A stretch of 64,000 bases of DNA, taken from the NCBI GenBank assembly GCA_903934295.1, contig CAIZNI010000011.1, positions 33,056 through 97,055 on the forward strand, written 5' to 3'. This document shows, piece by piece, positions 9,557-17,856 of the stretch. The position numbers and the translations under genes are program-made. How positions within the stretch are numbered: position 1 is the first letter of the stretch; every line of letters begins with the position of its first letter. The stretch comes from an uncultured beta proteobacterium. GTDB lineage: Bacteria > Pseudomonadota > Gammaproteobacteria > Burkholderiales > Burkholderiaceae_E. The notes under the pieces were generated by a model that worked only from the letters and a program-made list of their open reading frames with translations, made no database searches and was not told where the DNA came from.

Positions 9557-10714
9557 ATGCTTTCTGCACAGACCTTCCAGATCCGCCCCCTGCCGATGAT
9601 GTTCTTCGGCGCCGACGCCTCGATGAACCTGGCCACGCATGTGAAGTCGCTGCGTCGCTCGGCGGCGCTGATCGTCACCGACGCCGGCCTGATGGCCAGC
9701 GGCGCCATCGCGCCCCTGCTCGAGAAGCTGAAAGCCGATGGCATCACCATCGACGTGTTCGACGGCGTCGAGGCCAATCCCACCGACCGCAATGTGATGG
9801 CCGGTGCCGAACGCCTGCGCGCGCTGGGCGACGCGGTGCTGATCGCGATCGGTGGCGGCTCGTCGATGGATTGCGGCAAGGCGATCGCGCTGCTCGGCCC
9901 CAATGGCGGCACGGTCGCGCAACTGCAGGCGGGCCCGCCCAGCCATCCTGGCGTCCCGGTGATCGCGGTGGCCACCACCGCCGGCACCGGATCGGAAACC
10001 AATTCGGCCTGCGTGATCACCAACACCGAACTGGGCCGCAAGACCTATGTGATGCACCCCAGCATCGTGCCGGTGATCTCGGTGCTCGACCCCCGCCTCA
10101 CCCTGGGCCTGCCCAAGTACCCGACCGCCACCTGCGGCTTCGACGTCCTGACCCACGCGATCGAGGCCTTCACTTCGTCGCGCACCACTCCCTATTCCGA
10201 CGCGGTGGCGCTCGGCGCGATCCGCATCGTCGCCCGTTACCTGCGCCCGGTGGTGGCTGACGGCGCCGATCTCGAGGCGCGCTCGCAGATGATGCTGGCC
10301 TCGAGCATGGCGGCGATCGCCTTCAATGTGTCGGGGCTGGGCGCGGCGCACGGCACCGGTCACGCGCTGTCGGCGCGGCTCAACGCGGCGCACGGCCAGA
10401 CGCTGGCGACGATGCTGCCCCACATCATGGAATACAACCTGCCGGTTCGCGCGGCCAAGTACGCCGAGGTGGCGCACGCGCTGGGCGTGGCGTCGCCGTC
10501 GGCCGGCGAAGAGGCCAATGCGCGCGCCGCGATCGCCGAGGTGATCGCGCTGCGGGCCGACATCGGGATCGCCCGCTCGATCCGTGACCTGGGCGGCACC
10601 GACGACCTGCTGGCGCTGCTGGTGGGCGACGCGGCGGCCGATGGTGTGAACCTGAGCAATGCGCGCAAGCTCGATCCGGCGGCGTTCGAGGCCCTGTATC
10701 GGGCGGCCTGGTAA
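9557..10714 (+). CDS. Iron-containing alcohol dehydrogenase
   Basis: IGGGSSMDCGKAIAL, TTAGTGSETN, CGFDVLTHAIEAFTS, GLGAAHGTGHALSA; GGAG before ATG. Confidence 0.93.
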   Translation: MLSAQTFQIRPLPMMFFGADASMNLATHVKSLRRSAALIVTDAGLMASGAIAPLLEKLKADGITIDVFDGVEANPTDRNVMAGAERLRALGDAVLIAIGGGSSMDCGKAIALLGPNGGTVAQLQAGPPSHPGVPVIAVATTAGTGSETNSACVITNTELGRKTYVMHPSIVPVISVLDPRLTLGLPKYPTATCGFDVLTHAIEAFTSSRTTPYSDAVALGAIRIVARYLRPVVADGADLEARSQMMLASSMAAIAFNVSGLGAAHGTGHALSARLNAAHGQTLATMLPHIMEYNLPVRAAKYAEVAHALGVASPSAGEEANARAAIAEVIALRADIGIARSIRDLGGTDDLLALLVGDAAADGVNLSNARKLDPAAFEALYRAAW

Positions 10715-10749
10715 GTGGGCCAATAACGATGTCCTGGCGGAGGTTTGCG

Positions 10750-11193
10750 ATGAAGTCATGGCTGCGATCGCTGTCGCTGGCCGCCTGCGCATTGATGGTT
10801 GCGGGCTGCCAGTCGCTGTATCCGCCGGCGTCGGGTGCGGTGGCCGCGCCCACCGCCGCCTCACTGCAGGGAACGCGCTGGCTGCTCGAAGACCTCGCCG
10901 GTCGTGGCGTGCTCGACCGACTGCAGTCGACGCTCGCGTTCGGTGAGCCCGGACGGGTCTCGGGGCAGGGCGGCTGCAACCTGTTCAACGGCGCGATGAC
11001 GCTCGAGGGCGATCGCCTTGCCCTGGGGCCGCTGGTCACCACCCGCCGTGCCTGCGAGCCGGCGGTGATGGATCAGGAGACGCGCTATCTGGCGGCGCTG
11101 GCGGGTGCGCGCCGGCTGGTGCGCGATGGCCCGTGGCTGCTGATCCATGGCGGCAGCGGCGATCCGCCGTTGCGGTTCACGCAGATGCGCTGA
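10750..11193 (+). CDS. META domain-containing lipoprotein
   Basis: Lipobox CALMVAGCQS; GTRWLLEDLAGRGV...GQGGCNLFNGAMTLEGDRLALGPLVTTRRAC; GGAGG upstream of ATG 10750. Confidence 0.82.
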   Translation: MKSWLRSLSLAACALMVAGCQSLYPPASGAVAAPTAASLQGTRWLLEDLAGRGVLDRLQSTLAFGEPGRVSGQGGCNLFNGAMTLEGDRLALGPLVTTRRACEPAVMDQETRYLAALAGARRLVRDGPWLLIHGGSGDPPLRFTQMR

Positions 11194-11206
11194 GGGGGCG
11201 CGTTGT

Positions 11207-11788
11207 TTAGCGAGCGAGCCAGCCAACCGTCAGCACGCCGGCCGCCGCGATCCAGCTTCCCGCGACGCGCACGGCTGTGCGCGTCCAGCCTGCCGACAGT
11301 CGCGTCACCTCGGCCGACAGGATCGACGTCAGGCAGAAGACGGCGGTGACCGCTCCGGCCAGCGCCAGCGCACTCGCGCCTCCCGGTGCCATCGTCGCAC
11401 CGTTGACCCCGCCATGCAGCAACCCCAGGGCGGCGGCCAGCACGCCCAGCGCGGTTGGGCGCATGGGCGCGTCCAGGGCAACCAGCGCACCCGCCAGCGC
11501 AAAGGAAAGCGTTGTGGCAAGCGCGGGCACGGCAGCCGACGGCCACAGGGCACCGAGGCTGCCGCCGATCAGCCAGGCGAGCGGGAAGATGAAGATCAGC
11601 CGGCGTGCCGCGCCCGCGCCGCGCTGCCCCGCCAGCAGCGCCAGCCCCAGCACCACCAGCAGGTCGGCCGGGGTGAGCGCGACGTGTGCGAGTCCGTCGT
11701 AGTACGCGCCGAAGCCCGTTTCGACCAGATGCGCATGTGCGGGTGCAGCCGCCAGTCCGGCGCCCAGCAGGCAGAGGGCTCGGCTCAC
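11207..11788 (-). CDS. HupE/UreJ-like membrane protein (third, divergent copy)
   Basis: GTG start 11788 overlaps the upstream stop; AHAHLVETGFGAYYDGLAHVALTPADLLVVLGLALLAG..., GLLHGGVNG. Confidence 0.7.
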   Translation of the reverse strand: MSRALCLLGAGLAAAPAHAHLVETGFGAYYDGLAHVALTPADLLVVLGLALLAGQRGAGAARRLIFIFPLAWLIGGSLGALWPSAAVPALATTLSFALAGALVALDAPMRPTALGVLAAALGLLHGGVNGATMAPGGASALALAGAVTAVFCLTSILSAEVTRLSAGWTRTAVRVAGSWIAAAGVLTVGWLAR

Positions 11789-12381
11789 GCAGCGATCGCC
11801 CGCGACAGGAAGACCATCCCCGCCAGCGCCACGCCCGCGCCCGCGACACGCACCGCTTGCCGGCCAGCCGGCCATCGGTACGCCGCACCCAGCAGGATGC
11901 CCGCCGCGTGCAGTAATCCGGTGGCGACCACGAAGCCGACGCTGTAGAGGAGTGCGCTGGTGCCCTCCGGCAGTTCGCGCCCGTGCGCGTGGCCATGGAA
12001 GACGGCAAAGAAGGCCACGATCAGCGCTGCGATCCCTGGCGCGGGCCGACTCTCGCCCAGCACCATCAGCCCCAGCACGATCGCCGACACCGCGATGCCG
12101 ATTTCCACGCCGGGCAGCGGGAAGCCCAGCAGGCCCGTCAGTGCGCCGAACGCCATCACCAGCGGAAAGGCCACGGGCAACAGCCAGATGGCCGGCGATC
12201 CGAGAACCGCCCCCCACAGGCCGACCGCCACCATCGCCAGCAGGTGGTCCAGCCCCGAGACCGGATGCAGGCACCCGGCGAGAAAGCCCGCCGCCTGCCC
12301 GGCCTCCTCGTGAGCCCGCGCGAGCGCTGGAAGCGCCAGGACAACCGTAGCGCAACGCAGCGCCGACCCCATCCGGGTCAT
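11785..12381 (-). CDS. HupE/UreJ family protein
   Basis: AHEEAGQAAGFLAGCLHPVSGLDHLLAMVAVGLWG..., FFAVFHGHAHG. Confidence 0.87.
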   Translation of the reverse strand: MTRMGSALRCATVVLALPALARAHEEAGQAAGFLAGCLHPVSGLDHLLAMVAVGLWGAVLGSPAIWLLPVAFPLVMAFGALTGLLGFPLPGVEIGIAVSAIVLGLMVLGESRPAPGIAALIVAFFAVFHGHAHGRELPEGTSALLYSVGFVVATGLLHAAGILLGAAYRWPAGRQAVRVAGAGVALAGMVFLSRAIAA

Positions 12382-13391
12382 GCAACCCCTCGCAGGAGCA
12401 TGGCCACTCTCTGGATCGTCCAGAAGGCGCCGAGCGTGCCCACCGCGTAGCCGGGCAGTCGCTGAAGCAGCAGTGGCCAGCCGACGCTCAGGATGCGCCA
12501 GGCGCGCTCGAGCAGGATCACGGTGAACACGAATGCCAGCTGCCCGATCTCCACGCCGGCGTTGAACAGCAGCAGCGCGAGCGGGATCTCGCCCTTGGGC
12601 AGTCCGAGCTCGGCCAGCCCGCTGGCGAAGCCGAAGCCGTGCAGCAGACCGAAGGCGAACGCCACCACCCAGGGATGGCGGATCGTGAAACTCGTCTCGT
12701 TGCGCCAGCGCCGCACGATCTCGGGCCCGAGAAAGAGGATCGACAAGGCAATCGTCGCATTCAGCGGCCCTGGCGGCACCTGCGCCACGCCGAAGGTCGC
12801 CACCGCGAGCGTGAGGCTGTGCGCGACGGTGAAGGCGGTGACGGTCTTTACCAGTACCCAGCGCTGGCGCACGATGAGCAGCAGGCCGAGCACGAAGAGC
12901 AGGTGATCGACCCCCAGCAAAATGTGTTCTACACCCAGGTACAGGTATGCGCCGAAGCCGCGCCGCGCATCCCCGCCGGCGCGCAGGGTGAGCGCCGGCT
13001 GCACGGGCTTGATGACATGCGTCTCGACGAAGCCGTCGGCATGCTGCACTCGCACCAGCACATCGGTGGCAAACGCAGCCAGCCCCTCGATCGCCATCGT
13101 CTGCCCCGCCAGGCCCCCGGCACAGTCGATTCGCGCCGTGTCGATCCACGCGGTGCCGGCACGGGCGCCGCGCACGTCGCCCACCTGCCGGCAGCGCTCG
13201 GGAAACACCGGCACGATCGGCATCCGCACGTCGGAGGACTCTCCGAGGGAGGGCAGTTTCCACAGCACCTCGTAGATGCCCGGGGCGGACTCCTTCAACT
13301 GCAGGAAGGCAGGCTGGAGTTCATGGGCGACCGAAGGCAGCGCGCCCAGCAGGGCGAGCAGCGCCAGGAGCCACCGAAATCGCCCCCTCAC
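12378..13391 (-). CDS. HupE/UreJ_2-type membrane protein with N-terminal exported domain
   Basis: VAHELQPAFLQLKESAPGIYEVLWKLP..., YLYLGVEHILLGVDHLLFVLGLLL, VTAFTVAHSLTLA, FGLLHGFGFASGL; GTG start 13391 overlaps the upstream stop. Confidence 0.85.
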   Translation of the reverse strand: MRGRFRWLLALLALLGALPSVAHELQPAFLQLKESAPGIYEVLWKLPSLGESSDVRMPIVPVFPERCRQVGDVRGARAGTAWIDTARIDCAGGLAGQTMAIEGLAAFATDVLVRVQHADGFVETHVIKPVQPALTLRAGGDARRGFGAYLYLGVEHILLGVDHLLFVLGLLLIVRQRWVLVKTVTAFTVAHSLTLAVATFGVAQVPPGPLNATIALSILFLGPEIVRRWRNETSFTIRHPWVVAFAFGLLHGFGFASGLAELGLPKGEIPLALLLFNAGVEIGQLAFVFTVILLERAWRILSVGWPLLLQRLPGYAVGTLGAFWTIQRVAMLLRGVA

Positions 13392-14245
13392 GGCCGGGCG
13401 CCTGCAGGCGTCTGCACCGTGATCGCGTATTTTTCGCGAAGCTTTCGATAGAAATCCCGGGCCGCCTCCTCGCGCCTGGCGTTCGACCACTCGCGCGCGA
13501 CGAGCGGGCGCACGTCAGCCAGTGCGGCGGTGCCACCGGCCTGGAGGGCCTCCAGGCGCACGAGGTGAAACCCGTAACCCGAGGCCAGGGGGCCCACCCA
13601 CCGGCCCGGGGGCTGCTTGAACAGCGCGGCGGCGAATTCGTCGCCGAACTGGCGCGCGAGTTCGTGCTGTGGCACGTTCTCGTAGCGCGGCTCGAGCAGC
13701 ATCAGGCGGTCGCCGACGCCCGCCGGGTCGCGAGGCGCCGCGGCGCGGTTGAGCGTCTCGAGCAGGCGCGCGGCGTCGGCGTCCAGCGCGCCCTTGCGCC
13801 GGTTGGGATCGAGGTACACCTGGACGAAGGTTGCGCGCGCGGGCACCGGGAATGCGTCGGGATGGGCCTTCAGGTAGGCCTCGAGTTGCGGCTCGGTCGG
13901 CTCGGCGAAGGCGCCGGCCTCCTCGGACACGAACTCGACCTTCTGCTGCAGCCGCCGGCGGATGATCGCGTCATCCCGGTCCAGGCCGAGCGCCAGGGCC
14001 TCGCGCACCAGAACCTCCTCGCGGATGTGGGACTCGATCAGTCCATCGAGCTCGTCTCGGGTCGGTGGCCTTTGCCAGGTGCGCATGAAATGGCCGGTGA
14101 GGTTCTGGATCCGCGCCTCGCTCACGACGATCTGCGAACGGGCAGCCGGTGTCGGCGCCGGCCTGAGCCAACCGTCCAGCAGGAACAGTGCGGCGCCGAG
14201 CAGAAGGAAGTGGATGAGCGGCTCTTTCGCCAGCGTTCTCAGCAC
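13388..14245 (-). CDS. Peptidylprolyl isomerase (PpiC/parvulin-type), membrane-anchored
   Basis: LIHFLLLGAALFLLDGW anchor; ARQFGDEFAAALFKQPPGRWVGPLASGYGFHLVRLEA. Confidence 0.85.
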   Translation of the reverse strand: MLRTLAKEPLIHFLLLGAALFLLDGWLRPAPTPAARSQIVVSEARIQNLTGHFMRTWQRPPTRDELDGLIESHIREEVLVREALALGLDRDDAIIRRRLQQKVEFVSEEAGAFAEPTEPQLEAYLKAHPDAFPVPARATFVQVYLDPNRRKGALDADAARLLETLNRAAAPRDPAGVGDRLMLLEPRYENVPQHELARQFGDEFAAALFKQPPGRWVGPLASGYGFHLVRLEALQAGGTAALADVRPLVAREWSNARREEAARDFYRKLREKYAITVQTPAGARP

Positions 14246-14278
14246 CGTGCCGCCCGTCGTGTTGCGAGGCCCGTGGCC

Positions 14279-14863
14279 TCAGCCCCGTGCGGTGAGCCAG
14301 GCACGCGCACGCGCGACGCTGGCGGGCGCGCCGTATAACCGCAGGACACCGATCTCCAGGGCGGCCGCGATGCCCAGGCTGCCGACGGCGATCGCCTCGA
14401 CCACCGCGAGTTCGGTGACCACGACCACATCGCCCGGCTCGGGGCCGTCGACGTGCAGCAGCGGGTTGATCCGGCCATCCTTCGTCTCGAAACGGTTCCA
14501 CATCGCCGGTCCGAGCAGCACCACCGCCAGGTTCTGATCGGCGGCGGCGGTATCAGGCGCAGCCAGCCGCCCCGCGAACCGGCGCAGCAAGGTGTTCGCG
14601 CGCAGGTGCCTCATCATCGCGCGCGCCTCGGGCGCCAGGTCTGCGCGCTGCGCGATCGGATCTCGCGGCAGCGTGCCGGCGAGTTGGGCCTGCCAGACGG
14701 CGGTGCCCACCTGCGGTGACTGGGGGTAGGCCAGTGCCAGGACAGCACGCTGTGTGGCGGCCGAGGTCGGGTCTTCCAGGCCGCAGGCCAGCGCCGCCGA
14801 CCCGGTTGCCGCGCAGGCCAGTGCGAGCGCGGCAATGACGCGCCGCCCCGGGTGACGCCTCAC
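14279..14863 (-). CDS. Hypothetical exported protein
   Basis: Signal-like N-terminus (VIAALALACAATGSAALACG); start overlaps the DUF3604 stop by 4 nt (ATGA). Confidence 0.7.
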   Translation of the reverse strand: MRRHPGRRVIAALALACAATGSAALACGLEDPTSAATQRAVLALAYPQSPQVGTAVWQAQLAGTLPRDPIAQRADLAPEARAMMRHLRANTLLRRFAGRLAAPDTAAADQNLAVVLLGPAMWNRFETKDGRINPLLHVDGPEPGDVVVVTELAVVEAIAVGSLGIAAALEIGVLRLYGAPASVARARAWLTARG

Positions 14864-16884
14864 GACGGGGAATACCAGATCGGTGAGGTCCAGGCGCGTT
14901 CCTGATGCTTCATCGGGACCTCTCTGGACATCTTGATCCCGAAGCGAAGCTGGTCATAGGCGGTCCAGCGAGGCGTCGGGATCTCGATCACGCGAGCGTA
15001 GTAGAGCGCCCGCTGCGACGCCTTGAAGTCGGGGTCCTTCCAAACGGCCGAGAGTTCCGGCGCACCGATCGTGTTGGTCCATGTCGCGGCCGCCACGTTC
15101 ACCGTGTCACCCACCGGCGCAAGCTTGCCGTTCGCACCCGGCTTGCGGTTGCCCGACCAGACCACGTCATAGACCTTCTCGCGCGCCTCGCCCAAGGCAT
15201 CGACCCATGCCTTCACCACCTGGATGCGGTCGAGATTGGCGCCCACCGGGTCCTTCAGCGCCGCGACCATGAACGTGGGGGCTTTGCCGGACGCGGGCGC
15301 CTTCGCGAGGTCCCCGCCCATCGGGACGCCTTTGGCGTATCCGGCGTCGGCCAGATAGCGAGACTTCGCATCGGCGGCGGTGTAGTCCCAGCCGCCGAAG
15401 AAGCGCACGGTCATGCGCGTGCCGGAGGTGCCGTAGACCTCCTTGCGCATCATGGCGTCCCAGAGTGCCTCGCGGGTGTTCTCGGTCGCCCACACCGCGG
15501 CGTAGCCGGCCGACAGGTAGTGCCAGGTGTAGCGGGTGCGTGCCGGTGCGACCGTGGGGTCCCAGGAACTTTCCTTGGACTTGTGTTCCCAGCGCTCCGG
15601 CCTCGGCTCCTGGATCGGCAGCTTGCCGAAGAAGTTGTCCTCTTCGACGAAGGACAAGGAGGTGTGCACGTCCGTCGAGCCCACGACACCGAATTTGAAT
15701 GGATTGACCCCGAGCTTGTCGTGCTGTTCCAGGCCGCGCTTGAGGCCTTCGCGCGTGTAGCCGGTGCGCATCATCGACTTGGTGAGCGGTCCCCCCTCGA
15801 GCGTGAGGTTGCCGTATTCCCAGCCCGCGGTGCCGAAGTTGGCGAACTCGTCATTCGGCGCAATCAGCGGATTCGTCTCGCTCGCGCCCTTGGTCTGGAT
15901 GATTTCCTGAAGGGGCTCCCAGCGCTGGCGCTTCTGCGCGTATTCGCGTGTCAGCGGGCCGCCGGTGAAGGTGGTGAGCTCGAACATGCGGCCATTGGAG
16001 AGGTTGGCGTTGTGCGGGATCGCCAGCAGCTTGCCCCCTGTCTTCTGTTCGTAGCCCGCCATCCACTCCCAGAGCTTCTCCGGGTCCTCGCTGTTCCAGG
16101 ACGAAAAGGGGAAGAGCTGATCGGCCTTGTCCTTGCCGTCGCGAAACAGGATGTTCCGGTGCAGGTTGTTGCCGCGAGGCACGGTCGACCACTCGTAGCC
16201 GATCATCGCGGTGAAGCGGCCCGGCTCGTTGTATTTCTCGGCAGTGGCGGTGTATTGCTTCCACACCGAGGTCATGACCGGGCCGACCACCTTCGGGTCC
16301 TTGGCGATCGCAGGCATCCGGTTGTTGGCTTGCGCCGAGACGATCTCGCCGGCTGCCTTGGAGGCCTCACTGCCGCCGGCCTTCATCATCTTGCTCCAGC
16401 GTGCCACCGTCTCGTCCGACGTGAAGGCGGGATTGCCTTCGTACACCTGGGCCATCAGGCCCAGCCCTTCGGCATGATCGGTGACGACGAGGAAGTCGAG
16501 CGGACGGCCCATCTTGGCCGGGATGCCCGTGGACGTGACGACTTCCTCGCCCCGCGCGAGGCGGTAGGCCTGCTCAGGCGTGAGGCGGTTGCCGCCTGCG
16601 AATGCATCGCCCGAGTTGGCGGTGTGGTGGTGCGTGTCCCCGAACAGGACGCGCGTCGGGTAGTTGCGCCCGGCATAGGGAGAGTAGCCCTTCGAACGGG
16701 GAACCGTCTCGCTGCCCTTGGGCCGGTTCGACTCGCCATACGAGTCCTCGACCAGGCCCTGGGCGGGCAAGGGGGCTCCCGGCGGCGACGCCGGCTTGGG
16801 CGCTTCTGATGAGGCGCCCAGCGTGAATGCGGCGACCGCGGCAACGCCCCCGACCGCCCCGAATACTCGAACCCATGAACGCAT
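14860..16884 (-). CDS. DUF3604 domain-containing exported protein (PHP-like metal motifs)
   Basis: Signal-like N-terminus; TRVLFGDTHHHTANSGDAFAGGNRLTPEQAYRLARGEE...LDFLVVTDHAEGLG. Confidence 0.88.
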   Translation of the reverse strand: MRSWVRVFGAVGGVAAVAAFTLGASSEAPKPASPPGAPLPAQGLVEDSYGESNRPKGSETVPRSKGYSPYAGRNYPTRVLFGDTHHHTANSGDAFAGGNRLTPEQAYRLARGEEVVTSTGIPAKMGRPLDFLVVTDHAEGLGLMAQVYEGNPAFTSDETVARWSKMMKAGGSEASKAAGEIVSAQANNRMPAIAKDPKVVGPVMTSVWKQYTATAEKYNEPGRFTAMIGYEWSTVPRGNNLHRNILFRDGKDKADQLFPFSSWNSEDPEKLWEWMAGYEQKTGGKLLAIPHNANLSNGRMFELTTFTGGPLTREYAQKRQRWEPLQEIIQTKGASETNPLIAPNDEFANFGTAGWEYGNLTLEGGPLTKSMMRTGYTREGLKRGLEQHDKLGVNPFKFGVVGSTDVHTSLSFVEEDNFFGKLPIQEPRPERWEHKSKESSWDPTVAPARTRYTWHYLSAGYAAVWATENTREALWDAMMRKEVYGTSGTRMTVRFFGGWDYTAADAKSRYLADAGYAKGVPMGGDLAKAPASGKAPTFMVAALKDPVGANLDRIQVVKAWVDALGEAREKVYDVVWSGNRKPGANGKLAPVGDTVNVAAATWTNTIGAPELSAVWKDPDFKASQRALYYARVIEIPTPRWTAYDQLRFGIKMSREVPMKHQERAWTSPIWYSPS

Positions 16885-16918
16885 GTTTGTCTTCTCCTGA
16901 GCGGCCCGAGACCGCCCC

Positions 16919-17821
16919 TCAGTCTTGCGCGGTGCTTTTTTCACGATCGCCCGATCGGGCTGCCTGCAGGGCGCGTCGCGCCTCGCCTTCCTGACGCAGG
17001 GCGTCCCGGTTGCCCGCGTCGACCCGCGCGTACACCGCCCGCCAGGCCTCGTCCTCGCTCCACCGGAACGGCGTCTGCACGGTGGTGCGCGGCAGTCGCG
17101 CGGTCTCGAGCAGATCCAGCGCCATGTCCACGGTGGCTTGCTGCATGGCCGCGTCGTCCGGCTTGCCGAAGGGATTGCCCAGCGGAAAGTCGTTGAAGAC
17201 GAAGCGGGCGACGCCGCACTCCTCGACGATGTCGCGGGCCGAGCCGACGACGACCGTCGGGATGCCGTGGCTCTCCAGATACCGGCTGACCAGACTCACG
17301 GTCTGGTGACAGACGGGTCAGAGCGCGGCGATCAGCGCGACATCGACCGCATCTTCGCGGCACAGCGCCAGCACCGCCGGCGCGTCCTCGTTCAGCGTGC
17401 GTTTCTGCGAATACTCGGTGGGCACGCCATAGAACCGCGGGCCCACGCGCCCGATGCGTCCCCGTGCCGCCGCCGCCTGCAGACGCCGCAGCGGCAGGAA
17501 CGACTCGACGTCGCGCGTGTGGGTGCTCTCCTTGTCCCAGGCCAGGTTGTCGGTGAAGAGCCGCTCGGGTGGCGGATCGCTCGCACCCGCCCACACGCCC
17601 TTGCGCTCGAACGGGCGAGGCCGCAGCGCGGGGTCGTCGTGCCAGGGACTGGCAGTGGTGACCAGCGCAACCCGGCACTCTGACAGCGGCTTGCCCAGCG
17701 CCGAAAACGGCGCTTCGGTGTGATGGGCATAGGCATAGGGCTGGTCATAGCCGAGTGCCGCGTAATACTCGCGCGTGCGGTCGATGTAGCTCACCGCGGT
17801 GCGGTGGGTGGTGCCGGTCAT
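16919..17821 (-). CDS. Glycine/sarcosine/betaine reductase selenoprotein B-like protein; in-frame TGA (17318-17320) read as selenocysteine
   Basis: ORFs 17318..17821 and 16919..17317 are contiguous in one frame, separated only by a TGA: ...VDVALIAAL-U-PVCHQTVSLVSRYLESHGIPTVVVGSARDIVEECGV...; UxxC motif at the TGA and hairpin downstream. Confidence 0.82.
17286..17312 (-). promoter_or_regulatory. Candidate bacterial SECIS element
   Basis: RNA CUG-UC-ACCAGAC-CGUGA-GUCUGGU-CAG: 7-bp upper stem, 5-nt loop with G at loop position 2, 2-nt bulge then 3 more bp; apical loop begins 17 nt after the UGA. Confidence 0.7.
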
Positions 17822-17856
17822 GGGAGGCGCCTCGAGTCAGGTGATCGCGTCGAGTC

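Noticed and set aside
16919-17821. Pseudogene with a nonsense mutation
   Set aside because: The only disruption is a TGA exactly at a UxxC motif with a SECIS-like hairpin; both flanks look intact. Sec recoding explains it better, pending a selABCD check
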